DNA of 64,000 nt from Haladaptatus halobius (GTDB lineage Archaea; Halobacteriota; Halobacteria; Halobacteriales; Haladaptataceae), in assembly GCF_020618475.1 (NCBI RefSeq), contig NZ_CP085335.1:1178001-1242000 (forward strand). The letters run 5' to 3'. The notes beneath the pieces are model-generated. The model made no database searches. It was not told where the DNA came from and saw only the letters and a program-made list of their open reading frames with translations. Position 1 is the first letter of the stretch; each line of letters opens with the position of its first letter. Positions 25,402 to 34,324 of the stretch are shown here, in pieces. The position numbers and the translations under genes are program-made.

Positions 25402-25995
25402 ATGCCAGTCATCGAGTGTGACGTGGACGAGGCGCGCGAGGCGCTCGCCAACGCCGGGGTCATCGTCTCGGAGGGAAAGACCGAATACGAACACTGGCGA
25501 GCGAAGCGCGGCGACGCCGTCGCCATCGCCTACGACGACAAGGTCGTCGTTCAAGGTGCGAACCCGCAGGATATCGAGGCGCTGCTCAGCGACGCGGGCG
25601 GTCACGCATACGTCTACTTCGACGGGGGGAGTCACGGGAACCCCGGCCCGGCCGCCACCGGCTGGGTCATCGTCACCAGCGACGGTATCGCCGCGGAAGG
25701 CGGCGAGCGAATCGGACGCGCCACGAACAACCAGGCCGAGTACGAGGCGCTCGTCCAAGCGCTCGAAGCCGCCCGCGACTACGGATTCGATACCGTGGAC
25801 GTGAAGGGCGACTCCCAACTCGTCGTCAAGCAGGTGACCGGCGCGTGGAAGACGAATGACCCCAAACTGCGGGAAAAGCGGGTTCGAGTGCGGGAACTGC
25901 TCGACGGGTTCGATACGTGGTCGCTCAAGCACGTTCCGCGAGAGGTAAACGAGCGCGCCGATAAACTGGTAAACGAGGCGTTAGACGATGGCTGA
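25402..25995 (+). CDS. rnhA: ribonuclease HI with N-terminal domain
   Basis: RNase HI cuts the RNA strand of RNA-DNA hybrids. The 197-residue protein has an N-terminal region of about 65 residues (VDEAREALANAGVIVSEG) followed by the catalytic domain. Active-site positions are visible: the aspartate in YFDGGSHGNPGPAATGWV, the glutamate in NNQAEYEALVQAL, the aspartate in VKGDSQLVVKQV, and the C-terminal aspartate in NERADKLVNEAL. The haloarchaeal enzyme is known as an active type 1 RNase H. It overlaps the next gene by eight bases. Confidence 0.93.
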   Translation: MPVIECDVDEAREALANAGVIVSEGKTEYEHWRAKRGDAVAIAYDDKVVVQGANPQDIEALLSDAGGHAYVYFDGGSHGNPGPAATGWVIVTSDGIAAEGGERIGRATNNQAEYEALVQALEAARDYGFDTVDVKGDSQLVVKQVTGAWKTNDPKLREKRVRVRELLDGFDTWSLKHVPREVNERADKLVNEALDDG

Positions 25996-26533
25996 ACTGC
26001 CCGACCATACGATTTCGGAAACGGAGCGACTGACGCACCTCGCGCACGACGCCGAGGGCGACGAAGCAGAGACGTACCGAGCGGAGCGCAAGCGACTGCT
26101 CGCCGAACACGACTTCACCGCGCGCGTCCGCGAGGACGACGCGCGAACCGTCCTCGTCCTCCACCCCGCGGAGTGGGTCGAAGATGGCGCGATTCAGGTC
26201 GGACGAATCGAAGACACTGATCGCGCCGTCGAGATTCCGCTTGACGGTCCTGGCGACCCGGACGACTGGGACGAGATAGACGAACACAATCGGGCCGTCG
26301 CACGAGCAGTGCGCGAGGCTCACGGCGAGGTACACGGTGCGAACGCCGAAGCGTTCGCCGACTTCATGAGCAACCACTACGCACGGCCCGTCGAATCGGC
26401 GACCGACGCCGAAGTCGCCGAGTTCCGCACCGACTACTTCCGACGAAACGCGTGGCCAACTGACGCTCAGAAAGAGGTCGTCGAAAAATCGGTCGAACTC
26501 GTTTTCAAGTCGGTTACGAGTGCTTCTCGATGA
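25988..26533 (+). CDS. rnhA operon protein (DUF7108-like)
   Basis: This is a 181-residue soluble protein. It has an N-terminal acidic helical part (ISETERLTHLAHDAEGDEAETYRAERKRLLAEHDF), a strand-rich middle (RTVLVLHPAEWVEDGAIQ), and a helical end with FADFMSNHYARPVESATDAEVAEFRTDYFRRNAWPT. Haloarchaeal genomes carry this partner directly after rnhA. The activity is unknown. Its 3' end overlaps the convergent PadR gene by 20 bases. Confidence 0.82.
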   Translation: MAELPDHTISETERLTHLAHDAEGDEAETYRAERKRLLAEHDFTARVREDDARTVLVLHPAEWVEDGAIQVGRIEDTDRAVEIPLDGPGDPDDWDEIDEHNRAVARAVREAHGEVHGANAEAFADFMSNHYARPVESATDAEVAEFRTDYFRRNAWPTDAQKEVVEKSVELVFKSVTSASR

Positions 26534-26870
26534 GCGAGCGAACCTGTTCCGCGCGCTCGTCGTTCGTGACGAACTTCGAGAGCGACCACGCCAGCGAGTC
26601 CTCGACGGCGTCTAGCCCGTCCTGCGTCAGGCCGTACTCGTTGGTGCGCTTGTCCAACTCGCTCTTCTCGACCAACCCGCGCTCGACCAGCGTGTCGAGG
26701 TTGGGGTACAGGCGGCCGTGGTTTACTTCCGCGTCGTAGAAGTCCTCTAGTTCGCGCTTGATAGCGAGGCCGTACATCGGCTCTTTGGTGAGGACGACGA
26801 GGATGTTCCGCTGAAACGCGGTGAGGTCGCGGGCGGTACTGCTTTCGGTGAGTGTTTGTGCCTCTGACAT
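26514..26870 (-). CDS. PadR-family transcriptional regulator
   Basis: This is a 118-residue winged-helix protein of the PadR family: LTAFQRNILVVLTKEPMYGLAIKRELEDFY followed by VNHGRLYPNLDTLVERGLVEKSELDKRTNEYGLTQDGLDAVED. It has the short C-terminus of one PadR class. The start at 26870 lies 12 bases after the likely transcription start. A direct repeat, cgagatat, stands at 26885-26892 and 26898-26905 between the TATA-like box and the start, a good place for autorepression. It is divergent from ppa. Confidence 0.87.
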   Translation of the reverse strand: MSEAQTLTESSTARDLTAFQRNILVVLTKEPMYGLAIKRELEDFYDAEVNHGRLYPNLDTLVERGLVEKSELDKRTNEYGLTQDGLDAVEDSLAWSLSKFVTNDERAEQVRSLIEKHS

Positions 26871-26884
26871 TGGCTTTGACACGA

Positions 26885-26905
26885 CGAGATATGTAATCGA
26901 GATAT
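26885..26905 (-). promoter_or_regulatory. direct repeat operator candidate upstream of padR
   Basis: The eight-base unit cgagatat occurs twice, 13 bases apart, in the divergent padR-ppa spacer. It sits between a minus-strand TATA-like element (near 26905-26912) and the PadR start. PadR proteins usually repress their own gene. Confidence 0.4.
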
Positions 26906-27082
26906 TTAACCCTTCTCAAGTTTCTTGGTGTTTCTCTCCGCTTTCGTCCGATTTTATCACCGAGTGGTCACTCTCGACGGCGGCGGTGTGTCCCTCCGGA
27001 TGGGCCGAGCGAGTGAGTAACGGGCGGTTTGCGTCGATGCCGAAAGGACTTTTTGGTCTTCCCGTCGATTCGCAGACGACCC

Positions 27083-27616
27083 ATGACGAATCTCTGGGAA
27101 GACCTCGAAACTGGGCCGAACGCTCCCGAGGAAATCTACGCAGTCGTCGAGTGTCTCAAAGGCGACCGGAACAAGTACGAGTACGACAAGGACATCCCCG
27201 GCGTCATGCTCGACCGGGTGCTCCACAGCAACGTCCACTATCCGGGAGACTACGGCTTCATCCCGCGGTCGTACTACGACGACGAAGACCCCTTCGACGT
27301 GCTTGTCCTCGTCGAGGATTCGACGTTCCCCGGCTGCGTCATCGAAGTACGTCCCGTCGGACTCATGAAGATGGACGACGACGGCGAGCAGGACGACAAG
27401 GTCATCGCCGTCCCCATCGAAGACCCGCGCTTCGACCACATCGAGGACGTGGACGACATCACGCAGCAGACGAAAGACGAGATAGACGAGTTCTTCGCCA
27501 CCTACAAGAACCTCGAAGCGGGCAAGGAGGTCGAGACGCAGGGCTGGGAGGACAGAGAGGCCGCGTTGGACGCCATCGAACACGCACAGGAGCTGTACGA
27601 GGAATACTTCGGATAG
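27083..27616 (+). CDS. ppa: inorganic pyrophosphatase
   Basis: This type I (soluble) pyrophosphatase cleaves pyrophosphate to orthophosphate and drives biosynthetic reactions. The 177-residue length is normal. Family positions include EIYAVVECLKGDRNKYEYDKD, the signature HYPGDYGFIPRSYYDDEDPFDVLVL with its metal-binding aspartates, and KVIAVPIEDPRFDHIEDVDD. The start at 27083 fits the family N-terminus MTNLWEDLETGPNAPEE. Confidence 0.97.
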   Translation: MTNLWEDLETGPNAPEEIYAVVECLKGDRNKYEYDKDIPGVMLDRVLHSNVHYPGDYGFIPRSYYDDEDPFDVLVLVEDSTFPGCVIEVRPVGLMKMDDDGEQDDKVIAVPIEDPRFDHIEDVDDITQQTKDEIDEFFATYKNLEAGKEVETQGWEDREAALDAIEHAQELYEEYFG

Positions 27617-27807
27617 TAGTTATTTGGGAGATACTATCTCCCGATTCGAATATCGGGAAATTTTTCGAAGCTCCTTCTCGACCGCTAGCGTGGCGTGAAT
27701 CGGACGAGAAATGAACTCGCTGTCGAAACTTATATTATATTTGTTATAGGCATTTACCCGAATTATTTACGATAGCACGGAGCTATGCGATAGCAACGCC
27801 CTCCAGT

Positions 27808-28912
27808 TTGCACCTCGAAAACGCACCGGTCGTGCTTGCCACGCTCGCGCTCGTTCTCTCCAGCGGCGGCGTTCTCTACGCAGTCCAACTTCGTCCTGCG
27901 ACGCGGTGCCGACCGGTCGCCCATCGACTCGCACCGCGAGACGGTGGCCGGCCAGAACCGCGTCGCCCTCGTCGTCCCCGAGAGCGCGAGCATCGACTCG
28001 CTCGCGGCGGCGGTGGGCGTCCAAGCCCTCTGCAAGGATTGGGGCGTCGCGGGCCGCATCGCCGCGGAGGGAGAGGTGACGGACGAGGACAGCAAAGCGT
28101 TTTGCAACATCTTCGACGTTGACCTGACGGTGATCGGCGAGAGGGGCGGCTGACTCCCCGACTGCGACGCCGCAATCGCCATCGGCGGCGGCGGCGGCGG
28201 TGCGGTTCCGCGCCTCTCGAACAACCCGCCGGTCGTCGGCGTCGTCCGACATCGACCGACCGCCGAAGAGAACATCCTGACCATCACGCGCACGGACGAC
28301 GGTGCAACCTCGACCGTGGTGACCGACTTCGTCCGCGACGCGGGTCTCGTCCCCGACCAGCGCGTGACGACGGCGCTCCTCTACGGAGTTCGCGCCGGAA
28401 CGCGGGAGTTTCGCCGGGCCAACGGCGTCAACGACTACGACGTCGCCGGGTTCCTGCACGCATATGCCGACCTCGGGCGTATCGAAGCGTTGCGCTCGCC
28501 GGGCGTCAGCGGCGACACCTTCGACGTGCTCCGAGACGCCATCGCCAACCGGGAGCGCCGGGCGAGTTTCGCCGTGTCGAACGTCGGGACGGTTTCGTCG
28601 GTCAGTGCGCTGGAGGAGTCCGCGGACTCGCTACTCCGACTGGAAGGCGTCTCGACGGCGGCGGTGTTCGGACTATACGAGGAGACCATCGTCATCTCCT
28701 GTCGGGCAGAGGACGTTCGCACCAGCGCCGTGAACATCCTCGACGGGGCGTTCGACGCGAGCGAAACGACGGGCGGGAACGCGGACGCAGCGACCGCGCG
28801 CGTCCCGCTCGGTATCTTCGCGCAGGTCGATAGTCGACACGCCGCGACGCTGGATTCGCTCATCGACGCGAGCACCCGGAAGGCGTTGTTCACTGCGTTC
28901 GAGAGCTCGTAG
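27808..28912 (+). pseudogene. DHH-family phosphoesterase, frameshift plus in-frame TGA
   Basis: The gene encodes a haloarchaeal DHH-type protein: a membrane-anchor-like start (VVLATLALVLSSGGVLYAV), then GQNRVALVVPESASIDSLAAAVGVQAL, IFDVDLTVIG and a glycine-rich turn, NNPPVVGVVRHRPTAEE and the DHHA1-like LLYGVRAGTREFRR, ending STRKALFTAFES. It is broken in at least two places. An extra base near 27883-27888 separates LYAV from NFVLRRGADRSP. A TGA at 28151-28153 interrupts an otherwise continuous frame. No good start codon is present either (TTG at 27808). The family is likely to cleave small phosphodiesters or oligonucleotides. Confidence 0.68.
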
Positions 28913-28972
28913 GTTCGACAGTCTGTAGCATGGAAACGAAGGTTCTTGTAGTCGCCTGTGGTAGGGCGGCGT

Positions 28973-30316
28973 ATGGGTCTCTTCGATAGGCTCCGTGGAG
29001 GCGACGACCCCCGGGTAGCCTTCTTCGGCATCGACGGCGTGCCGTATAGCTTTCTCAAGGATAACGCCTCGGAGTTCCCGAACATCGCGTCGCTGGCGAG
29101 CGAGGGGAGCGCAGGGGCGATAGATAGCATCGTACCGCCGGAGTCCTCGGCTTGCTGGCCGTCCCTCACGACGGGCGTCAACCCCGGCGAGACGGGTGTC
29201 TACGGCTTCCAAGACCGCGAGGTCGGCTCGTACGATACCTACGTTCCGATGGGTCGGGACGTGCAGGCGACGCGCATCTGGGACCGCGTGACCGATGCGG
29301 GTCGAAACGCGACGGTGATGAACGTCCCCGTTACGTTCCCGCCCCAGCGCAACGTCCAGCGCATGGTCTCGGGATTCCTCTCGCCCGGCGTGGACAAGGC
29401 GGCGTACCCCGACGAACTGAGGGACTACCTGCAGTCCACCGATTACCGCATCGACACAAACGCGAAGCTCGGACACGAGGAGGACAAATCGGAGTTCCTC
29501 GAAAACGCCCACGCGACGCTCGACGCGCGCTACGAGGCGTTCCGTCACTACGTCGACCAGGACGATTGGGATCTGTTCTTCGGCGTGTTCATGACCACCG
29601 ACCGGGTCAATCACTTCCTCTTCAAGCATTACGAGGAGGACGGCGATTACAAAGAGGAGTTCATCCAGTTCTACAAGAAGGTAGACGAGTACCTCGGAAA
29701 GCTCCGGGACGCGCTGGCCGAGGACGTGACGATGATCGTCGCAAGCGACCACGGGTTCACCGGCCTCGACTACGAGGTGCACTTCAACCAGTGGCTCGCG
29801 GACGAGGGCTGGCTCTCCTACCAGGACGACGACCACGAGGAACTCGGCGACATCGCCGACGACACCGCGGCGTACTCGCTCATCCCGGGGCGGTTCTACA
29901 TCAACCTCGAAGGGCGCGAACCGCGCGGAAGCGTTCCGCAGGGCGAGTACGAGGAGAAGCGCGCTGAACTCAAAGGCATGCTCGAAAATCTCGAAGGGCC
30001 GAACGGGAAGAAGGTGTGCGCTCGCGTGGTCGAGAAGGAGGAGGCCTTCCGCGGCGACCACGAGGACATCGCGCCAGACCTCGTCGCCATCCCGAATCAC
30101 GGCTTCGACCTCAAGGCGGGGTTCAAGGGCCACGAGGACGTGTTTGGCGTCGGCCCGCGAAACGGGATGCACAGCTTCGACAACGCGTCGCTGTTCGTGG
30201 ACGCCGACGTGACCATCGGTGAGGGCGTCGACCTGTTCGACATCGCGCCGACCATCCTCGACCTGATGGAGGTCGACTACCCCGCGAGCGAACTCGACGG
30301 GCGTAGTTTGGTCTGA
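28973..30316 (+). CDS. alkaline phosphatase superfamily phosphodiesterase
   Basis: This 447-residue protein belongs to the type I phosphodiesterase/nucleotide pyrophosphatase branch of the alkaline phosphatase superfamily. Metal and nucleophile positions appear in order: FFGIDGVPYSF, SSACWPSLTTGVNPGETGVYGF (nucleophile serine or threonine in the PSLTTG turn), FFGVFMTTDRVNHF, TMIVASDHGFTGLDY and GMHSFDNASLFVDAD. It has no signal peptide, so it is cytoplasmic. The natural substrate is unknown. The ATG at 28973 is preferred over 28958 on context. Confidence 0.88.
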   Translation: MGLFDRLRGGDDPRVAFFGIDGVPYSFLKDNASEFPNIASLASEGSAGAIDSIVPPESSACWPSLTTGVNPGETGVYGFQDREVGSYDTYVPMGRDVQATRIWDRVTDAGRNATVMNVPVTFPPQRNVQRMVSGFLSPGVDKAAYPDELRDYLQSTDYRIDTNAKLGHEEDKSEFLENAHATLDARYEAFRHYVDQDDWDLFFGVFMTTDRVNHFLFKHYEEDGDYKEEFIQFYKKVDEYLGKLRDALAEDVTMIVASDHGFTGLDYEVHFNQWLADEGWLSYQDDDHEELGDIADDTAAYSLIPGRFYINLEGREPRGSVPQGEYEEKRAELKGMLENLEGPNGKKVCARVVEKEEAFRGDHEDIAPDLVAIPNHGFDLKAGFKGHEDVFGVGPRNGMHSFDNASLFVDADVTIGEGVDLFDIAPTILDLMEVDYPASELDGRSLV

Positions 30317-30426
30317 GCGGGAACCTTCACTTTTTGCCGGTCGATGCGCGAGCGACGATACTTCCACAGTCCATCGTCCCGCACCTCTATCACAGTGGAC
30401 GGGAAGGTACGACCGAGGTCGAAAAC

Positions 30427-31143
30427 GTGACGCTCACGACTCGAACGCTCGCAGCCCTCACTTCGTACTGGACGAAACGCCTCGGCGTCGAGAACGGTGC
30501 GTTCGACCGGTCTAACGTGACCATCGGCGGGGCTGACGAAGGTGGTGTCGAGTTGTTTCGTCGCGCCGAAACGCTCGTCGTCGGTGCTCCGGAATCGCTG
30601 GTCGACCCGCTCTCTCAGCGTGCAGACGGCTTGGAGGCGTCCGACATCGCCGACGAGAGTGCGCTCCGAGAGTGGTTCGAGACGTTCGGAACCGTAACGC
30701 GAGTGCTCGGCCCGACGTTCTACGGATACGCGGACGAGGAATCGTTCGCGCCGGTCGCGTCCGACGCTCGAATACTAACGTCCGCCGACGAACCGGCCCA
30801 CGACCGATTTCGCGCGGCGATTTCCGACGAGGAGTGGGAACGAGCCGGGGCGAGATTTTCACCCGGCGAGACGGTCGGACTGTTCGTCGACGACGACCTC
30901 GTCGCAACCGCGGGCTACGAAGTGTGGGACGACTTCATCGCGCACGTCGGCGTCGTTACGCATCCGAACCATCGGAACGAGGGGAACGGTCGCGCCGTGG
31001 TCTCCCGGGTGACCGAACGAGCGCTCGGGGAGGGGCTCCTCCCGCAGTACCGGACGGCGGACGAGTGGCCGTGGTCGGTTGCGCTGGCCCGCGAACTCGG
31101 TTTCGAGCGGTTTGCGACGGCGGTGCTGGTGTGCATCGAGTGA
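30427..31143 (+). CDS. GNAT-family N-acetyltransferase
   Basis: This is a 238-residue protein with a C-terminal GNAT domain. The acetyl-CoA loop is visible in VGVVTHPNHRNEGNGRAVVSRVTERAL, preceded by the strands GLFVDDDLVATAGYEVWDDFIAHV. The N-terminal half (TLAALTSYWTKRLGV) is probably an accessory GNAT-like domain. I favour the GTG at 30427 because the more upstream TTG at 30334 adds an unusual leader, but the start is uncertain. The acceptor substrate is unknown. Confidence 0.75.
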   Translation: MTLTTRTLAALTSYWTKRLGVENGAFDRSNVTIGGADEGGVELFRRAETLVVGAPESLVDPLSQRADGLEASDIADESALREWFETFGTVTRVLGPTFYGYADEESFAPVASDARILTSADEPAHDRFRAAISDEEWERAGARFSPGETVGLFVDDDLVATAGYEVWDDFIAHVGVVTHPNHRNEGNGRAVVSRVTERALGEGLLPQYRTADEWPWSVALARELGFERFATAVLVCIE

Positions 31144-31204
31144 CACTGCCCTACGAGCCGAACAAACACACGTATTTACCGCAGAACTACGAACCGCCGG
31201 ACGA

Positions 31205-32062
31205 ATGACTGATCGGGTCGGAATTGCGCTGGTGGTCGTCTCAGCGGTGGGTTTCGGCACCCTCGGTATCTTCGGCAAGCTCGCGGCGGATGTGGGGCTG
31301 TCGATACCGACCGTCCTCCTCTTTCGATTCGTTCTCGCCACTGCACTCGTCTGGGCGGGCCTCGCGGCGCGCGGGCGCCTCCGCCGATTTTCCGGGCGCG
31401 ATCTGCTTGTCGGTCTCAGCCTCGGTGCGCTCGGCTACGCCGTGATGAGCGGGCTGTACTTCTGGGGGCTGTCGTTCATGACCGCCGGACTCGTCGGTAT
31501 TCTGCTCTACACCTACCCCGTTTTTGTCGTCGCGCTCTCCGCGCTCTTGTTGGGAGAGCGCGTGACCCGTCGAACCGGCGCGGCGCTCGTCCTCGCGCTG
31601 ACCGGGGTCGCGCTCATTACGGGCGGCGACCCGGCGGGCGCCGACCTTCGCGGCATCGTCATCGTCCTCGGAGCCGCCGTGGTGTACGCGAGCTACATAA
31701 CCGCGAGCAGGGTCGCGCTGGACGCCGTGCCTGCCGACCAACTCACCGCGCACGTACTCCCGGCGGCGGCCTGCGCGTACTTCGTCTTCGGTTCGACGAC
31801 GGGAACGATCTCGGTTCCGAGGACGCTCTTCGAGTGGGCCGTCATCGCCGGTATCGCCGTACTCGCCACCGCGCTACCCATCTTCACCTTCTTCGCGGGA
31901 TTGGGGAGAATCGCCGCGAGTCGAGCGAGCATCGTCAGCACCGTCGAACCCGTCGTCACGCTCCTGCTCGGTGCGGCCATCCTCGCCGAACCCGTCACGC
32001 CCGTGACGGTCGTGGGCGGCGGGTTGGTGCTCGCGGGCGTGTTGCTCGTGCAGGTCGAGTGA
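31205..32062 (+). CDS. EamA/DMT-family transporter
   Basis: This is a 285-residue, ten-helix carrier with two EamA repeats: the first starts ALVVVSAVGFGTLGIFGKLAADVG and the second is centred on YASYITASRVALDAVPADQL through ASRASIVSTVEPVVTLLLGAAILAEPVTPVTVVGGGLVLAGVLLV. It belongs to the drug/metabolite transporter superfamily; substrates of this branch are not known. The stop is 39 bases before the small membrane reading frame at 32102. Confidence 0.9.
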   Translation: MTDRVGIALVVVSAVGFGTLGIFGKLAADVGLSIPTVLLFRFVLATALVWAGLAARGRLRRFSGRDLLVGLSLGALGYAVMSGLYFWGLSFMTAGLVGILLYTYPVFVVALSALLLGERVTRRTGAALVLALTGVALITGGDPAGADLRGIVIVLGAAVVYASYITASRVALDAVPADQLTAHVLPAAACAYFVFGSTTGTISVPRTLFEWAVIAGIAVLATALPIFTFFAGLGRIAASRASIVSTVEPVVTLLLGAAILAEPVTPVTVVGGGLVLAGVLLVQVE

Positions 32063-32083
32063 CCGGAAAACTTATTCTATGAA

Positions 32084-32332
32084 CTGATACGAATCAACGC
32101 GGACGATGATGATCCCATTTCGTCGGATGACCCGACTCGCAACCGCGCGTTCGCAGGAGCGCTGACGCTGGCAGAACTCCTCCTCGTCGGCTACGCGATT
32201 TCGACACATCTCCCGATCGCCGGGCAAGCACGCTGTGACGGCTGTGCGCCGTTTCACCCCCTCTTCGTCGTCGCACCCTTCGCGGTCGGCGTCGCCCTGC
32301 TCCCCGTCGGTGGCTATCTCCTCCGCCGGTAG
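32084..32332 (+). CDS. small membrane protein with CxxC motif, start uncertain
   Basis: The frame encodes an acidic leader (DDDDPISSDDPTRNRAF), two hydrophobic helices (AGALTLAELLLVGYAIST and LFVVAPFAVGVALLPVGGYLL), and between them CDGCAPFH. The composition is clearly that of a haloarchaeal membrane protein. No ATG, GTG or TTG is available in this frame; the nearest is a CTG at 32084, while an ATG at 32080 lies in another frame. Either a weak start is used or the 5' end is damaged. The function is unknown; the CxxC could bind metal. Confidence 0.4.
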   Translation: MIRINADDDDPISSDDPTRNRAFAGALTLAELLLVGYAISTHLPIAGQARCDGCAPFHPLFVVAPFAVGVALLPVGGYLLRR

Positions 32333-32352
32333 ATAGACCGAGTCCACGGCCC

Positions 32353-32883
32353 TCAGACCGAATCCGGTTTGTCGTGAACGACGAGGTTTACGTCGCGCTT
32401 TTCGCCTTCCAAGTCCGCGACGATTCGCGCGACGACGGTCTCGGCTTCCTTCAGCACCAGCGGTTTCACCTTGTTCACGACCCAGCCGAGCGAGACGAAC
32501 ATCGGTAGGTCGAGCATCCCGGAGTCCGCCGAGTCCGCGTCGAAGTTGATGGAGAGCCACACCCGTGAGGCGGTCTCTTTCCCCTCCGGTGCCTCTTCCG
32601 GCACTTCTTCGACCCGCCAGTGACCGTGCGCGCGGATGTCCTTGGTTATCCTCCAGTCGATGCGCTCCGGCGGGGTGAGTTCGGTCACCTCGGAGTGGAC
32701 GGTGTACCGTATCTTCCACCATTCAAGGTGGATGTCGTACTCCGTCCCCGGCCCGCCCTCACCCCGTCGCGTGACGCGGTTCAGGTGTTTCGAGTAGTCG
32801 GCGTAGCCTGGAAAGTCGATGAGGAATTTGTAGGCCTCCTCCGGCGGCACGTGAACGACGGTGCTGAGTTCGACGCTATCCAC
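32353..32883 (-). CDS. SRPBCC (START-like) ligand-binding protein
   Basis: This is a 176-residue protein of the polyketide cyclase/SRPBCC superfamily with its usual order: DSVELSTVVHVPPEEAYKFLIDFPGYADYSKHLNRVTR at the start, then WWKIRYTVHSEVTELTPPERIDWRITKDIRAHGHWRVE, and a long C-terminal helix VVNKVKPLVLKEAETVVARIVADL. It resembles the coenzyme Q-binding members and may bind a lipid or quinone. The GTG start at 32883 matches the family; a start at 32916 would add an untypical leader. Confidence 0.83.
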   Translation of the reverse strand: MDSVELSTVVHVPPEEAYKFLIDFPGYADYSKHLNRVTRRGEGGPGTEYDIHLEWWKIRYTVHSEVTELTPPERIDWRITKDIRAHGHWRVEEVPEEAPEGKETASRVWLSINFDADSADSGMLDLPMFVSLGWVVNKVKPLVLKEAETVVARIVADLEGEKRDVNLVVHDKPDSV

Positions 32884-33126
32884 GCAATCCAGTTCCGGGC
32901 GACTGAAAGTAAGCATTCCGGCACGAGAGGGACGAGGGACTCGCTGCGGTCTTCCTGTTCGGAAGAAGGGCCGCTCGACCTACGGTGTCCGTGATTCGAA
33001 GTTCGCTCTCCCTGCCGTCTCGGTCGGTTCGAACCGCGTCCGGAACGCCGCTCGTAGTCGATGACGTGACGCGAGGTTGCATTAGCCGGTAGAACCTTTT
33101 CAATGCTTCCGCGAAAAACAAGCGAT

Positions 33127-33420
33127 ATGGTAACCGAATCAAAAGAAGCGGAGTTCTCGTGCGAACAGTGCGACGAAACGTTCGAGCGGAGAGAGCAGTT
33201 GAACGAGCACATGGAGGAAGTTCACGGAATCACCCCCGACGAAAAAAGCGAAGAGTCCGTGGCGGCGGGTTCCGACGCGAGCGCGGCGACCGGTTCGATA
33301 ACCGAGGAAACGAACGACTCGCCGTCAGCGGCGGAGCCGTCCGAGGCTGCCGGCCCGTCCGTCAACGATGCCGATGTTCGTCCAGAAGCGGACGATACGT
33401 CAGACGAAGACGATTCTTGA
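33127..33420 (+). CDS. single C2H2 zinc-finger protein
   Basis: This is a 97-residue protein with one C2H2 finger near its start (FSCEQCDETFERREQLNEHMEEVHG), followed by a long acidic serine/alanine/glutamate tail that is likely to be disordered. Small C2H2 proteins are common in haloarchaea and some act in regulation or cell physiology, but the role of this one is unknown. Confidence 0.82.
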   Translation: MVTESKEAEFSCEQCDETFERREQLNEHMEEVHGITPDEKSEESVAAGSDASAATGSITEETNDSPSAAEPSEAAGPSVNDADVRPEADDTSDEDDS

Positions 33421-33577
33421 AACCCCTGGACGGCACTCGGTGGAGAGTCGTCCTCGGGCTGTTCGATAGGCACGGCGGAACGAATCGGCCGCGAGTGAAA
33501 CTCCGCTCCAACCACCGTCTTTCCCGAACCGCCGCCAACACCAGCACTTTATACCACCCTACCCGCTATCTCCGACC

Positions 33578-34324
33578 ATGACACGCTACGACGTACTCAT
33601 CGTCGGCGGTGGCGTCGCCGGACTCTCGGCGGGCATCTTCACCGCCCGCGCAGACCTCGACACGCTGGTCGTGAACGACGGCGTCTCCATCCTCCACCGA
33701 AACGCGATTCTGGAGAACTTCCCCGGCTTCCCCGCCGGAATCGACTCGCGACTGTACTGTCTGATGCTCGAAGAGCAAGCCGAACGCGCTGGGTGCGCGC
33801 GACTCGACGCCCGCGTCTCGGACGTGAGCCGCGCGGACGAGAACGGCGAAAGCGACGGATTCGCGGTCGATACCGATGAGGAGACCGTCGAAGCGGACCG
33901 AGTCGTCGCCGCATCGTGGTCGGACTCCGCCTACCTCGACGGACTCGGTCTCGACTTCGAGCAGTCCGGGAGCAAGCAGTTCGTCTCGGTGGACGACGCG
34001 GGCAGAACCGCCGTCGAGGGTCTCTACGCCGCCGGTCGCCTCGCGGAGCAGTACCACCAAGCCATCGTCTCGGCTGGCCACGGTTCGCAGGTCGGACTGA
34101 CCGTGGTGGAGGACGCAGACCCGGAGTTCTACCACGATTGGGTCACCCCGGAGGGCTACTTCACGAACCGCGACCGCGAGGTTCCAGTCGGCTGCGAGGA
34201 GATTTCGGAGGAAGAGCGCCAACGCCGGGCGCGCCGGGCGCACGACCGACTTCGGACGTATCTCGAGGAGTGGGAGGACGAGCGTCCGGTGCCGCATCCG
34301 AGTTTCGTGGAGAAGATGAACTGA
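33578..34324 (+). CDS. FAD-dependent oxidoreductase (thioredoxin reductase-like, no CxxC)
   Basis: This is a 248-residue flavoprotein. The N-terminal FAD-binding motif is YDVLIVGGGVAGLSAGIFTARADLDTLVV, and the second FAD contact is RTAVEGLYAAGRLAEQYHQAIVSAGHGSQVGLTVVED. The protein resembles thioredoxin reductases but is shorter and lacks the redox-active CxxC that those enzymes use, so it is not a thioredoxin reductase. Related haloarchaeal genes are annotated only as FAD-dependent oxidoreductases. Its C-terminus is a charged helix. Confidence 0.82.
   Translation: MTRYDVLIVGGGVAGLSAGIFTARADLDTLVVNDGVSILHRNAILENFPGFPAGIDSRLYCLMLEEQAERAGCARLDARVSDVSRADENGESDGFAVDTDEETVEADRVVAASWSDSAYLDGLGLDFEQSGSKQFVSVDDAGRTAVEGLYAAGRLAEQYHQAIVSAGHGSQVGLTVVEDADPEFYHDWVTPEGYFTNRDREVPVGCEEISEEERQRRARRAHDRLRTYLEEWEDERPVPHPSFVEKMN

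Noticed and set aside
28673..30367. 564-codon open frame antisense to the phosphodiesterase gene
   Set aside because: Same shadow effect; the plus-strand protein has all superfamily motifs.
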